DNA of 64,000 bases from Bacillota bacterium (GTDB taxonomy: Bacteria; Bacillota; UBA4882; UBA8346). A model generated the notes under the pieces. That model was given only the letters and a program-made list of their open reading frames with translations, ran no database searches and was not told the origin of the DNA. Positions 16,771-25,343 of this stretch are shown one piece after another. The DNA lies in contig JAEZFP010000010.1 in assembly GCA_023417475.1 (NCBI GenBank), positions 14,778-78,777 on the forward strand, written 5' to 3'. Position 1 is the first letter of the stretch. Each line of letters starts with the position of its first letter. Both the position numbers and the translations under genes were made by a program.

Positions 16771-18612
16771 TTGCTTAGAATTGCTCGTGAAGTTTTACTC
16801 TATTTCTTACTTGCCATTCTCTTGCTATTATTCGTGGCCAAATTTATGAACGTAAATAATCCGGTGGATAACATCAACTTTGATGAGTTTATTAAACGGG
16901 TCGAAGCCGGTAAGATAATTGACGCCAAGATCAATAACAACGATGGTACCATTGACGGGTCGCAACGAAGCAACCCCAAAGCGAAGTATCATGTTGAAGG
17001 CCCGAATAATCGCCCGGAACTTTACTATGATTTATTGCGGACCAAAGGTGTCAAAGTTGCCTTCGCCAATCCGGGGAATGCGTGGTGGGCTTTTATCCTA
17101 CCTAATCTCGGGATGATTGTCATCTTTGTTATTTTCTGGTTCTTCTTGCTCAACCAGATGCAAAACAGCGGGAATAAGGCGTTGTCCTTTGGAAAAAGCC
17201 GCGCCCGTTTGCATATGGACGATAAGAATAAAACCACCTTCGACGATGTCGCCGGTGAAGACGAAGCGAAGGAAGAGTTGGTTGAGATTGTGGAATTTTT
17301 GCGGCAACCGCGCCGGTTTACCGAATTGGGAGCGAAAATTCCCAAAGGTGTGCTGTTAATTGGTCACCCCGGTACCGGTAAAACCTTGTTGGCGAAGGCG
17401 GTCGCCGGCGAAGCAGGTGTTCCGTTCTTCAGCATCAGCGGTTCCGATTTTGTGGAGATGTTTGTGGGCGTTGGCGCGTCCCGGGTGCGCGACCTGTTTG
17501 ACCAGGCGAAAAAGAACGCTCCTTGTATCATTTTTGTGGATGAAATCGACGCCGTGGGTCGGCAACGTGGCGCCGGTCTTGGCGGGGGTCACGACGAAAG
17601 AGAGCAGACCTTAAACCAATTGTTGGTTGAGATGGACGGCTTTGAAGCCAACTCCGGAATCATCATGCTGGCCGCCACCAACCGCCCGGATGTTTTGGAT
17701 CCGGCGTTGCTCCGGCCGGGACGGTTTGACCGTCAGGTAACTTTAGATATTCCGGACATCAAAGGCCGGGAAGATATTTTAAAAGTCCACGCCCGGGGCA
17801 AACCTTTGGCTCCGGAAGTCGATCTTTCAGTACTGGCGCGGCAGACGCCCGGTTTTACCGGCGCCGATCTGGCCAACGTTTTGAACGAAGCGGCATTACT
17901 CGCGGCGCGGCGCGGTAAAAAGAAGATCTTCATGGAGGATTGCGAGGATGCGATTGAACGCGTCATCGCCGGTCCGGAGAAGAAGAGTAAGATTATGAGT
18001 CAGAAAGAGAAGGATCTGACGGCGTACCACGAAGCCGGCCATGCGTTGGTTGGGCATTACCTGACGACGGTCGATCCGATTCACAAGATTTCGATTATTC
18101 CGCGCGGGTCTGCCGGAGGTTATACGATGGCATTGCCGCTGGAGGATAAACATTATAGCACCCGTACCGAATTGCTGGAGAATGTAGTATTTGCTTTGGG
18201 AGGGCGGGCTGCGGAAGTAATCGCGTTAGGCGAGATCAGCACCGGAGCGCGCAATGATCTTGAACGCGCTACCAAAACGGTCCGGAAGATGATTACCGAA
18301 TACGGGATGAGCGACGAGTTGGGATATATGACGTTTGGTCACGGCCATGAAGAAACGGTCTTTCTCGGCCGGGATTTCTCCCGCGACCAGAATTACAGTG
18401 AGGAAATTGCTTCGGCAATCGATCGCGAGATCAAGAAGATTATGGATCAATCGTTCGAGCGGGCCAAAACGATTATAAACGAACACCGTGAAGCGTTGGA
18501 GAATATTACAAAAGCGTTGCTCACCGAAGAAACCTTGGAAGGCGAACGGTTCCGCCAAGTGATCGGCGAAGAACCGCAAGCGGCGGAGAACGCTCCGACG
18601 GATCCGGTTTGA
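16771..18612 (+). CDS. ftsH: ATP-dependent zinc metalloprotease FtsH
   Basis: About 613 residues. Two membrane spans flank a ~80-residue outer domain, followed by an AAA+ module (Walker B IIFVDEIDAVGRQRG, ATNRPDVLDPALLRPGRFDR as second region of homology) and an M41 protease domain with the zinc motif HEAGH at about residues 420-424. It extracts and degrades membrane and regulatory proteins. The P-loop reads GHPGTGKT where the family almost always has GPPGTGKT; the Lys and Thr are intact, so it should still bind ATP. GGAGGGAGG at 16756-16763 fixes the start at TTG 16771. Confidence 0.95.
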   Translation: MLRIAREVLLYFLLAILLLLFVAKFMNVNNPVDNINFDEFIKRVEAGKIIDAKINNNDGTIDGSQRSNPKAKYHVEGPNNRPELYYDLLRTKGVKVAFANPGNAWWAFILPNLGMIVIFVIFWFFLLNQMQNSGNKALSFGKSRARLHMDDKNKTTFDDVAGEDEAKEELVEIVEFLRQPRRFTELGAKIPKGVLLIGHPGTGKTLLAKAVAGEAGVPFFSISGSDFVEMFVGVGASRVRDLFDQAKKNAPCIIFVDEIDAVGRQRGAGLGGGHDEREQTLNQLLVEMDGFEANSGIIMLAATNRPDVLDPALLRPGRFDRQVTLDIPDIKGREDILKVHARGKPLAPEVDLSVLARQTPGFTGADLANVLNEAALLAARRGKKKIFMEDCEDAIERVIAGPEKKSKIMSQKEKDLTAYHEAGHALVGHYLTTVDPIHKISIIPRGSAGGYTMALPLEDKHYSTRTELLENVVFALGGRAAEVIALGEISTGARNDLERATKTVRKMITEYGMSDELGYMTFGHGHEETVFLGRDFSRDQNYSEEIASAIDREIKKIMDQSFERAKTIINEHREALENITKALLTEETLEGERFRQVIGEEPQAAENAPTDPV

Positions 18613-18698
18613 TCTTATCGACGTCGATTTATTTCAATGATGCCTTTGAAGCGGATGGCGCAATCTAACCGTCCGAAATAACGCAGCACTATAATGAG

Positions 18699-18736
18699 AA
18701 AAGCACGGGACCCAATAAGGTCCCGTGCTTTTTTGG
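18699..18736. terminator. bidirectional terminator between ftsH and murA
   Basis: AAAGCACGGGACC / GGTCCCGTGCTTT stem with a CAATAA-type loop and T-runs on both strands. Confidence 0.85.
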
Positions 18737-18757
18737 GCACAAGGGGGTTCGCCGAGC

Positions 18758-20056
18758 TTAAATATATTCAATTCTCGCGTGTAAGGCCCCGAGTTTTTTG
18801 ATTAGGTTCGCATGGCCGCGGTGGAGATGTTCCAAACCGGAAACATAACTTGCGCCTTTCGCGGCTAAACCGGCGCAGATCAAGGCGGTGACCGAGCGGA
18901 TATCCGTACCTTCGACTTGCGTGCCGGCCAATTCTTCGCCGCCATAGACCCGGACTTGATTGCCGGAGCGAATCAAATTGGCGCCCATTTTGATCAGATC
19001 GGTCAGGTGCGCGAAACGGTCGGGATGGACAATGTCCGAAATGATCGATTCTCCCCGACATTGCGTGGCCAAACTGGTGACCAACGGTTGTAGATCGGTG
19101 GCGAGTCCCGGATACGGCATGGCCATGACGTGAATGCCGTTGGACAACACCGACTGTTTTACTTCGATGGAGTTATCATTACCGATCACCAACTGGACCC
19201 CGATTTTTTTCAATAGTGAGATTAACGCGATATTATGTTCCGGAATACAACGTTTGATCACACCGCTGCCGCCGGTGATCGCCAGGGCGGTCAGGAGCGT
19301 GCCGGCTTCAATTCGGTCCGGAATCGGTTCGTGGACCGCTCCCGATAACGACTCAACGCCGTTGATCTTAATGGTATTGGTGCCGGCGCCAAAAATTTTC
19401 GCGCCCATTTGGTTGAGCATAATGGCAACATCGACAATCTCCGGCTCGCAGGCGGCGTTATAAATGACGGTTTGGCCTTTCGCCAGTGAGGCGGCGATGA
19501 TCAAATTGGCAGTCGCTAAGACGCTCGGAAATCTCAAGAAGATATTGGCGCCGGTCAGCGGTAGTTCTTTGGTCTTGGCGTAGATTACGCCGCCTTTTAT
19601 ATAGGACTCCACGCCCAACTCGCCGAGCGCTTCCAAATGAATATCCACCGGCCGTTCACCGATTTTATCACCGCCGGGCAACGGCAGCTCGACCTCGCCC
19701 AAAGTGGTGATCAACGCCCCTAAAAGGACAATGGAAGCGCGGATTTGGGAGGATAATTCCTTGGGGACGATTCCGGTCGTGGCGCGGCCTTTTACTTTGA
19801 CCGTGGTTCCTTCGTTATGGCAAACCGCGCCAACCCCTTTCAGAATCTGACCCATGACGGCGATATCGGTAATCTGCGGCACGCGGTGCAGGGTGACCAG
19901 ATCTGAAGTTAATAAGGTTGCCGCCAACAACGGCAGGGTGGCGTTTTTTGAAGAATCCGTCTCAGCGGTGCCGTGCAGCGGGACTCCCCCTTCTATCGTC
20001 AAGCGCTGATATTGCAGATGGGTTTGATCAGGGGCAATTCCGAACAGATTCGTCAC
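18758..20056 (-). CDS. murA: UDP-N-acetylglucosamine 1-carboxyvinyltransferase with Cys-to-Asp active site
   Basis: 432 residues, the normal length. It has DSSKNATLPLL with the substrate-binding Lys-Asn pair (K37-N38), TDLQPL with the catalytic Asp and a late RGHANLIKKLGAL with the conserved Arg. MurA transfers enolpyruvate from PEP to UDP-GlcNAc, the first committed peptidoglycan step. In the mobile loop the usual GGCAIGARPVD reads GGDKIGERPVD, so Asp130 replaces the fosfomycin-reactive Cys (Cys115 in E. coli). AGAGAGG lies seven bases before the GTG start. It could be the sole MurA or a second paralogue; the window cannot decide. Confidence 0.9.
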   Translation of the reverse strand: MTNLFGIAPDQTHLQYQRLTIEGGVPLHGTAETDSSKNATLPLLAATLLTSDLVTLHRVPQITDIAVMGQILKGVGAVCHNEGTTVKVKGRATTGIVPKELSSQIRASIVLLGALITTLGEVELPLPGGDKIGERPVDIHLEALGELGVESYIKGGVIYAKTKELPLTGANIFLRFPSVLATANLIIAASLAKGQTVIYNAACEPEIVDVAIMLNQMGAKIFGAGTNTIKINGVESLSGAVHEPIPDRIEAGTLLTALAITGGSGVIKRCIPEHNIALISLLKKIGVQLVIGNDNSIEVKQSVLSNGIHVMAMPYPGLATDLQPLVTSLATQCRGESIISDIVHPDRFAHLTDLIKMGANLIRSGNQVRVYGGEELAGTQVEGTDIRSVTALICAGLAAKGASYVSGLEHLHRGHANLIKKLGALHARIEYI

Positions 20057-20223
20057 ATCAAGGCCTCTCTTCTTCCATCAATTGGATGTTGTAGTACCAG
20101 GGGAGTATATTCGGTGTTGAAAATCATTTCCCTGCTGTGAAAAACGCGTTTTAAAATAAATTTAGCGCCCTTTGCCGCGTGTTTGCCAAATTAAAGCGAT
20201 TGCGGTAAACGCAGAAAATGGCT

Positions 20224-20254
20224 GCAAAAAAAGAGTAACTCTACGTGAGTTACT
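20224..20254 (-). terminator. terminator of the nadABC operon
   Basis: Arms AGTAACTC (20234-20241) and GAGTTACT (20247-20254) with a five-base loop; on the minus strand a run of seven T follows. Confidence 0.8.
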
Positions 20255-20276
20255 TAACGGTTACAGTATATACGGT

Positions 20277-21116
20277 TTATTCGTGAATATCCAGGCTGAT
20301 ATCCAACGCGTTTACGGAATGGGTAATCGCGCCGCTGGAGATGATATCGACTCCGCTTTCGGCTACCGCGCGAATATTATGCTCGTCGACATTCCCGGAA
20401 GCTTCGACCACGGCCCGGTGATTGATGAGTTGAACCATTGCCCGCATCTGCTCCGGGGTCATATTGTCAAGCATAATGATGTCCGCGCCGGCGGTTAACG
20501 CTTCACGGACTTGGGCTTCGCTCTCAACCTCGACCTCAATGGTCATCGTATGCGGAATGGCCCGGCGGGCGCGCCGGACCGCTTCGGAGATAGAACCGCA
20601 GGCGGCGATATGGTTATCTTTGATCAATACGGCGTCGGATAGATTATAACGGTGGTTAAAGCCGCCGCCTTGGCGGACGGCGTATTTTTCGAGCATCCGT
20701 AGTCCGGGAGTGGTCTTGCGCGTGTCGACCAAGCGGACCGCAAGGCCGGATAACCGTCGGGTCAACCCAGCGGTTTTGCTGGCAATTCCCGAAAGCCGCT
20801 GTAAGAAATTGAGCGCCACCCGTTCGCCGGTCAAAAGCGCTTGGATGGGCCCTTGCGCCGTGGCAATTACGGTACCCGGGGACACTACGGCGCCTTCGGC
20901 GACCAACGCCGTAAACACGACGCCGGGATCGACCTGCCGGTAGACTTCGGCCGCGACCGGCAGACCGGCGACAACTCCTTCCGCTTTGGCTAAAAATTCC
21001 GCTTGCGAAATTTTTTGGTGACCGGCCGGAAAAAGCACTTCCGAGGTGATGTCGCCGGCGCCGATATCTTCGGTTAACGCCTGACGGACAATCCTCTCCA
21101 AAAGTAAACGGTTCAT
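20277..21116 (-). CDS. nadC: nicotinate-nucleotide pyrophosphorylase (carboxylating)
   Basis: 279 residues, the family's usual length. It converts quinolinate plus PRPP to nicotinate mononucleotide. Visible motifs are DTRKTTPGLRMLEKYAV, GGGFNHRYNLSDAVLIKDNH and the ASGNV / SSGAITHS phosphate-binding loops of the C-terminal barrel. Its ATG overlaps the nadB stop (ATGA) with GGAGGTTGAG just upstream. Last gene of nadA-nadB-nadC. Confidence 0.97.
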   Translation of the reverse strand: MNRLLLERIVRQALTEDIGAGDITSEVLFPAGHQKISQAEFLAKAEGVVAGLPVAAEVYRQVDPGVVFTALVAEGAVVSPGTVIATAQGPIQALLTGERVALNFLQRLSGIASKTAGLTRRLSGLAVRLVDTRKTTPGLRMLEKYAVRQGGGFNHRYNLSDAVLIKDNHIAACGSISEAVRRARRAIPHTMTIEVEVESEAQVREALTAGADIIMLDNMTPEQMRAMVQLINHRAVVEASGNVDEHNIRAVAESGVDIISSGAITHSVNALDISLDIHE

Positions 21117-22693
21117 TGCTCAACCTCCACGCGATGGTTTTGAAAGACGATATGTTTCCGCCACTGGTTGTCCGGCGCCGGGTAATCGGAGCGGAAGTGG
21201 CCGCCCCGGCTTTCGGTGCGCATCAGCGCGGCTTGGGTCATCAATTTTCCAAGCAGGATCAAGTTTTGCAACTCGAAATAAGCGGATGTCAGCGCGCCTT
21301 GACCCACCGGAAATTCCGACAGCAATTGAGCGGCTTTTACCAGCCCGTCCCGTTCGCGGACAATCCCCAAATAATGATCAGTGATCTGATGCAGCTGCGC
21401 CAGGTCGGTGTCGATTGCGGCGGCGGCGGTTAGACATTCCGGGTAATGGACTTGAATATCGGATATGGTTGGGTTTGGTTGCGGCGCGCCATTGCGGAGG
21501 TGATCGGCGCTGCGGCCGCCAAAAACCAAACCTTCCAGCAACGAATTGCTGGCCAGACGATTGGCGCCGTGGATGCCGGTGGAAGCGGCTTCGCCGGCGG
21601 CAAACAATCCCGGCAACGCGGTCCGGCCCCATAAATCGGTTTGGATACCGCCCATCGCATAATGGGCGGCCGGCGCCACCGGAATCGGCTCTTTGGTGAT
21701 ATCCAACCCGTATTTCAGGCATTTTTCATAAATGTTCGGAAACCGGTTGGTCACAATGGAACTGCCAATCGCGGACAGATCCAAATAGACACAGGGGCTA
21801 CCCGACTTTTCGATTTCGGCGAAGATCGAGCGGGCGACCACATCGCGGGGCGCCAATTCGGCTAAGGCGTGATAATCGGGCATAAAACGTTCGCCGGCGG
21901 AGTTGCGCAAGAGGGCGCCTTCGCCGCGGACCGCTTCCGAAATTAAAAAGGGCGGGGCGGGCGGCAGATACAATGCGGTAGGATGGAATTGCACAAACTC
22001 CAGATCCCGCAAGACCGCTCCGGCGCGGTAGGCCAAGGCCGGTCCGTCGCCGGTGGCGATGGCCGGATTGGTGGTTTTGCCGAAGAGTTGTCCGGCGCCG
22101 CCGGTCGCGAGAATGACCGCGCCGCCTACAAAAAGCCGGAGTTGGTCTTGGTAAAGGGCGACAAGACCGTTGCACCGTCCGGCTGTCGTCGTCAAAGCGC
22201 AGGCGAAATGCTCTTCGTAGATGGTGATATTGGGAGTCGCCAGGACTTGGCGCACCAACGTTTTGGAGATTTCGCGACCGGTCGCGTCGCCGTCGGCATG
22301 GAGAATCCGCCGGCGGCTATGGGCCGCCTCGCGGGTTAAAGCGATCTCGCCGTCAATCCGGTCAAAGGGGACGCCCATTTCGACCAAGCGTTCCACGCGG
22401 GCCGGGCCTTCATGGACCAATACCGAAACGGCGGCCAAGTCGCAGAGTCCGGCGCCGGCCATTACGGTATCCTGGTAATGCAATTCCGGCGAGTCCGGTT
22501 GGCGGACGGCCGCGGCAATACCGCCTTGAGCGTAAGTGGTATTGCTTTCGGACAAATTTGCTTTGGTCAGCAAAATTACCCGGCCCACCGGCGCCAGTTC
22601 CAAGGCGATGGTCAATCCGGCGATGCCGCTGCCGACAACGATGTAGGGAGCGGTATCATAAATATTGGGCGGTACAGGCGGGAAGAGATTCAA
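21113..22693 (-). CDS. nadB: L-aspartate oxidase
   Basis: 526 residues. It oxidises L-aspartate to iminoaspartate, the substrate of NadA. The N-terminal GSGIAGLTIAL is the FAD dinucleotide-binding motif. QFHPTALY, GEGALLRNSAGERFM and GIHGANRLASNSLLEGLVFG match the catalytic and FAD-binding blocks of the fumarate-reductase-like flavoproteins. GAGGGATCGC lies before the TTG start, 21 bases after nadA. NadB may use fumarate as electron acceptor in anaerobes. Confidence 0.97.
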   Translation of the reverse strand: MNLFPPVPPNIYDTAPYIVVGSGIAGLTIALELAPVGRVILLTKANLSESNTTYAQGGIAAAVRQPDSPELHYQDTVMAGAGLCDLAAVSVLVHEGPARVERLVEMGVPFDRIDGEIALTREAAHSRRRILHADGDATGREISKTLVRQVLATPNITIYEEHFACALTTTAGRCNGLVALYQDQLRLFVGGAVILATGGAGQLFGKTTNPAIATGDGPALAYRAGAVLRDLEFVQFHPTALYLPPAPPFLISEAVRGEGALLRNSAGERFMPDYHALAELAPRDVVARSIFAEIEKSGSPCVYLDLSAIGSSIVTNRFPNIYEKCLKYGLDITKEPIPVAPAAHYAMGGIQTDLWGRTALPGLFAAGEAASTGIHGANRLASNSLLEGLVFGGRSADHLRNGAPQPNPTISDIQVHYPECLTAAAAIDTDLAQLHQITDHYLGIVRERDGLVKAAQLLSEFPVGQGALTSAYFELQNLILLGKLMTQAALMRTESRGGHFRSDYPAPDNQWRKHIVFQNHRVEVEQ

Positions 22694-22714
22694 AGCGATC
22701 CCTCACATGTCGTC

Positions 22715-23632
22715 TTAAACATATTCAAGCATCCGGTCGAGCGCGCGCCGGGCTTTGACGGCCAGTTCCGGTTCGACCGTAATGGTGGGCCGCATGGTTT
22801 CGAGCGCGGTCCGAATCTTGGGAATGGTGGTCTGCTTCATATTGGGGCAGACCAACCCTTGGTTCAGCAGGTAAAAGATCTTATCAGGGTTGGCCTTGCG
22901 TAAACCGTGGATAATCCCCATCTCGGTGCCGATGATAAATTTTCCGGCCGGGGATTGCTGGGCGTAGGCCATAATCTGGGCGGTACTGCCGACATAATCG
23001 GCGAGTTCGCAAACGTTGGCCTGACATTCCGGATGGACCAGGACCAACGCGTCGGGATGCGACTCTTTTGCCTTCAATAAATCGGCCGGTGTCAGACGTT
23101 GGTGGGTGATGCAATAGCCCGGCCAAAGGTGAAAGGTTTTTTCCGGAACTTGCTCCGCCACAAAACGGCCGAGGTTTTGATCGGGTAAAAAGATCAATTC
23201 GGTCTCGGGAATGTTCCGGACCAGTTTGACGGCATTGGCCGAGGTGCAACAATAGTCGCTGACGGCTTTCACCGCGGCGCTGGAGTTAACATAGGCAACC
23301 ACGGCGGCGTTGGGAAATTTGGCGCGCCAGCGGAGCGCTTCGGCGGCGTCGGCCATATCGGCCATGGGACAGCCGGCGGTTTCGGCCGGGAGCAGCACCG
23401 TCTTTTCCGGGGAAAGAATCGCGGCGCTCTCCGCCATAAAATGGACGCCGCAAAAGACGATCACATCGGAATCGTTGTTGGCGGCGGCTTGACTTAAAGC
23501 CAACGAATCCCCGACGATGTCCGCCAGGTCCTGAATGACGTCGTCTTGGTAATTATGCGCCAAAATTAACGCGTTCCGTTCACGGCGTAACCGTTCGATC
23601 ACTGCCAAATCGGTAGTATAGTCGATTGCCAC
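22715..23632 (-). CDS. nadA: quinolinate synthase
   Basis: About 305 residues with the oxygen-sensitive [4Fe-4S] enzyme's blocks: LAHNYQDDVIQDLADIVGDS, FCGVHFMAESA, VHPECQ and a late VCPNMKQTT; the Cys of CGVHFM, HPEC and CPNMK are the probable cluster ligands. It condenses iminoaspartate with dihydroxyacetone phosphate to quinolinate. TTG 23647 is in frame but has no RBS; GGGGA about eight bases before GTG 23632 favours that start. First gene of the operon, preceded by a promoter bracketed by an inverted repeat. Confidence 0.95.
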   Translation of the reverse strand: MAIDYTTDLAVIERLRRERNALILAHNYQDDVIQDLADIVGDSLALSQAAANNDSDVIVFCGVHFMAESAAILSPEKTVLLPAETAGCPMADMADAAEALRWRAKFPNAAVVAYVNSSAAVKAVSDYCCTSANAVKLVRNIPETELIFLPDQNLGRFVAEQVPEKTFHLWPGYCITHQRLTPADLLKAKESHPDALVLVHPECQANVCELADYVGSTAQIMAYAQQSPAGKFIIGTEMGIIHGLRKANPDKIFYLLNQGLVCPNMKQTTIPKIRTALETMRPTITVEPELAVKARRALDRMLEYV

Positions 23633-23687
23633 TTGGTTGATCCCCAATCTTATATTTATGTAAAGGAAAATTGCGTTAAAATTAAGG

Positions 23688-23738
23688 AAATATGCCGCAA
23701 TGTTCTCGGTATTTCAAGAAACTGATTGCGACATATTT
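23688..23738 (-). promoter_or_regulatory. nadA promoter bracketed by an inverted repeat (candidate operator)
   Basis: Minus strand TTGAAA (23712-23717), 17 bp, CATATT (23689-23694) forms the promoter. Arms of 14 bases with 13 matches (23688-23701 and 23725-23738, core TATGCCGCAAT versus ATTGCGACATA) lie over the -10 element and just upstream of the -35. A dimeric NAD-biosynthesis repressor such as NiaR would be the natural candidate; the repressor is not in the window. Confidence 0.5.
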
Positions 23739-23871
23739 ACATTATCCTCATTTTACTTTTGGTTAAAACATTTGTCAACTCTTGCCGGACGGGATTTACT
23801 TTTTTGAAAAGATAGGATAAGATTGTATCCGATAAACGGACGACCCACTAACCAAAAATGGGGGTGTTGGT

Positions 23872-24237
23872 TTGACCTCAGCCAAAATGGTCTTAAAAAA
23901 CATGGTATTCTACGGATACCACGGCGTTTTTGACGCGGAACGGGAAATCGGACAACGCATCGAGGTCGATTTGGAACTTAGCGGTGATTTCGATCCCGGC
24001 ATTCGCCATGACGAGTTGGATTCGACCATCAATTATGTGGACGTTTACACGATCGTCAAAGACATCGTGGAAGATGGCGAGTTCAAATTGATGGAGGCGC
24101 TGGCCGGCGCCATCCGCGATCAAGTCTGGGACGCGTTTGATCTGGAGAGCCTGTTGGTGCGGGTCCGAAAACCGTTTCCGCCGGTGGGCGGCGTCATGGA
24201 CGCCTATCAATTTGAATTGTTCAAGAGTCAGACGTAA
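23872..24237 (+). CDS. folB: dihydroneopterin aldolase
   Basis: 121 residues. FYGYHGVFDAEREIGQ carries the conserved Tyr and Glu that bind the pterin, and VRVRKPFPPVGG the catalytic Lys. It cleaves 7,8-dihydroneopterin to 6-hydroxymethyl-dihydropterin in folate synthesis. TTG start after a GGGGGTG. No other folate gene is adjacent. Divergent from nadA. Confidence 0.93.
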   Translation: MTSAKMVLKNMVFYGYHGVFDAEREIGQRIEVDLELSGDFDPGIRHDELDSTINYVDVYTIVKDIVEDGEFKLMEALAGAIRDQVWDAFDLESLLVRVRKPFPPVGGVMDAYQFELFKSQT

Positions 24238-24244
24238 CCTGTGG

Positions 24245-24360
24245 AGCACGGCGGGCAACTATCCTAAGGAAGCTGACCCGGAAACGTGTGTGCTTAGAGT
24301 ACTTTGAAGCATTGAAAAATATCCGCTTGGAGCTTTGCAAAAGACCGAGACGGGGGTATT
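24245..24360 (+). ncRNA. structured leader upstream of panB (candidate pan motif)
   Basis: Two consecutive stem structures can be drawn. The first, 24245-24294, pairs AGCAC with GTGCT and inside it CGGG (24252-24255) with CCCG (24277-24280). The second, 24318-24360, pairs AATATCC with GGGTATT, CTTGG with CCGAG and CTTT with AAAG, leaving small internal loops that contain unpaired A residues. The pan motif known upstream of panB/panC/panD genes in Bacillota is a stem with bulged adenosines, so this is a candidate by position and general shape only; the consensus was not checked. Confidence 0.35.
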
Positions 24361-24378
24361 GTTTCCTGCTGTATGTAA

Positions 24379-24416
24379 GGAGCCTTCGCTTTCGTGTAGG
24401 CTCTTTTTGGTTTTTA
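24379..24416 (+). terminator. terminator hairpin in front of panB
   Basis: GAGCC (24380-24384) pairs with GGCTC (24399-24403), followed by TTTTTGGTTTTT. It may end the folB transcript or act as an attenuator behind the structured leader. Confidence 0.6.
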
Positions 24417-24468
24417 CCGGCCAAAATTGACGCCGGGGGTCATGTTTGAAGTGAAGAGGAGGACTAAC

Positions 24469-25317
24469 ATGCGTGAAATTACCACTGCAAAATTGCTGAA
24501 ACTGAAACGGGACGGCCAAAAGATTGTGATGGTCACCGCTTACGACGCCAGTGCGGCGCGGCTGGCCGACACGGCGGCGGTCGATCTGATCCTGGTGGGC
24601 GATACCTTAGGCATGGTGATGTTGGGTTATGAAAACACCCTCGCCGTTACCATGGACGATATGGTGCATCATCTTAAAGCGGTGGTCCGGGGCAGCCGGC
24701 GCGCCATGGTCGTCGGCGACCTGCCCTTTATGGCGTATCAGGTCTCGCCGGAACAAGCGATGGTGAACGCCGGCCGGATTATTCAGGAGGGGGGCGCTCA
24801 AGCCGTCAAACTGGAAGGGGGCACTCCGGTCCTGCCGGCGGTAAAACGGATCACCACGGCCGGCATTCCGGTCTTTGGACACCTGGGTTTCACTCCGCAA
24901 TCAATCAATCAGTTTGGCGGCGCTGTTTTTCAAGGGAAAACGCCGGACAAAGCAGCAAAACTATTGGAGGAAGCGCTTCGTTTGGAGGACGCCGGAGTTT
25001 GCGGGTTGGTTTTGGAATTGGTCCCCTGGGAAGTGGCGGAGATCATTACGGAGCGGTTGACTGTGCCGACCATCGGCATCGGCTCGGGTCCGGCTTGCGA
25101 CGGTCAGGTGCTGGTCTATCACGATCTATTGGGGTTGGAACCGGCGGTATTGCTTAAACACACCAAACGTTACGCGGAAGCCGGGGAATTAATCCAGGCG
25201 GCGCTTGGGCGCTACGCGGCCGAGGTCCGGGCGGGAGTTTTCCCGACTGAAGCGAATACGCGGCGGATGGACCCGGCGGAGTTGGAGGAGTTCCGGAACG
25301 GTTTGGCGGGAAAATAA
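24469..25317 (+). CDS. panB: 3-methyl-2-oxobutanoate hydroxymethyltransferase
   Basis: 282 residues. It adds a hydroxymethyl group from methylene-tetrahydrofolate to ketoisovalerate, giving ketopantoate. LVGDTLGMVMLGYENTL and the GGAQAVKLEGG region carry the metal and substrate ligands, and IGIGSGPACDGQVLVYHDLLG is a family signature. The ORF extends upstream to 24427, but AGGAGG before ATG 24469 decides the start. First gene of panBCD, 26 bases before panC. Confidence 0.96.
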   Translation: MREITTAKLLKLKRDGQKIVMVTAYDASAARLADTAAVDLILVGDTLGMVMLGYENTLAVTMDDMVHHLKAVVRGSRRAMVVGDLPFMAYQVSPEQAMVNAGRIIQEGGAQAVKLEGGTPVLPAVKRITTAGIPVFGHLGFTPQSINQFGGAVFQGKTPDKAAKLLEEALRLEDAGVCGLVLELVPWEVAEIITERLTVPTIGIGSGPACDGQVLVYHDLLGLEPAVLLKHTKRYAEAGELIQAALGRYAAEVRAGVFPTEANTRRMDPAELEEFRNGLAGK

Positions 25318-25343
25318 GAGAAGTTGCAGAGGAGATGGGCAGC

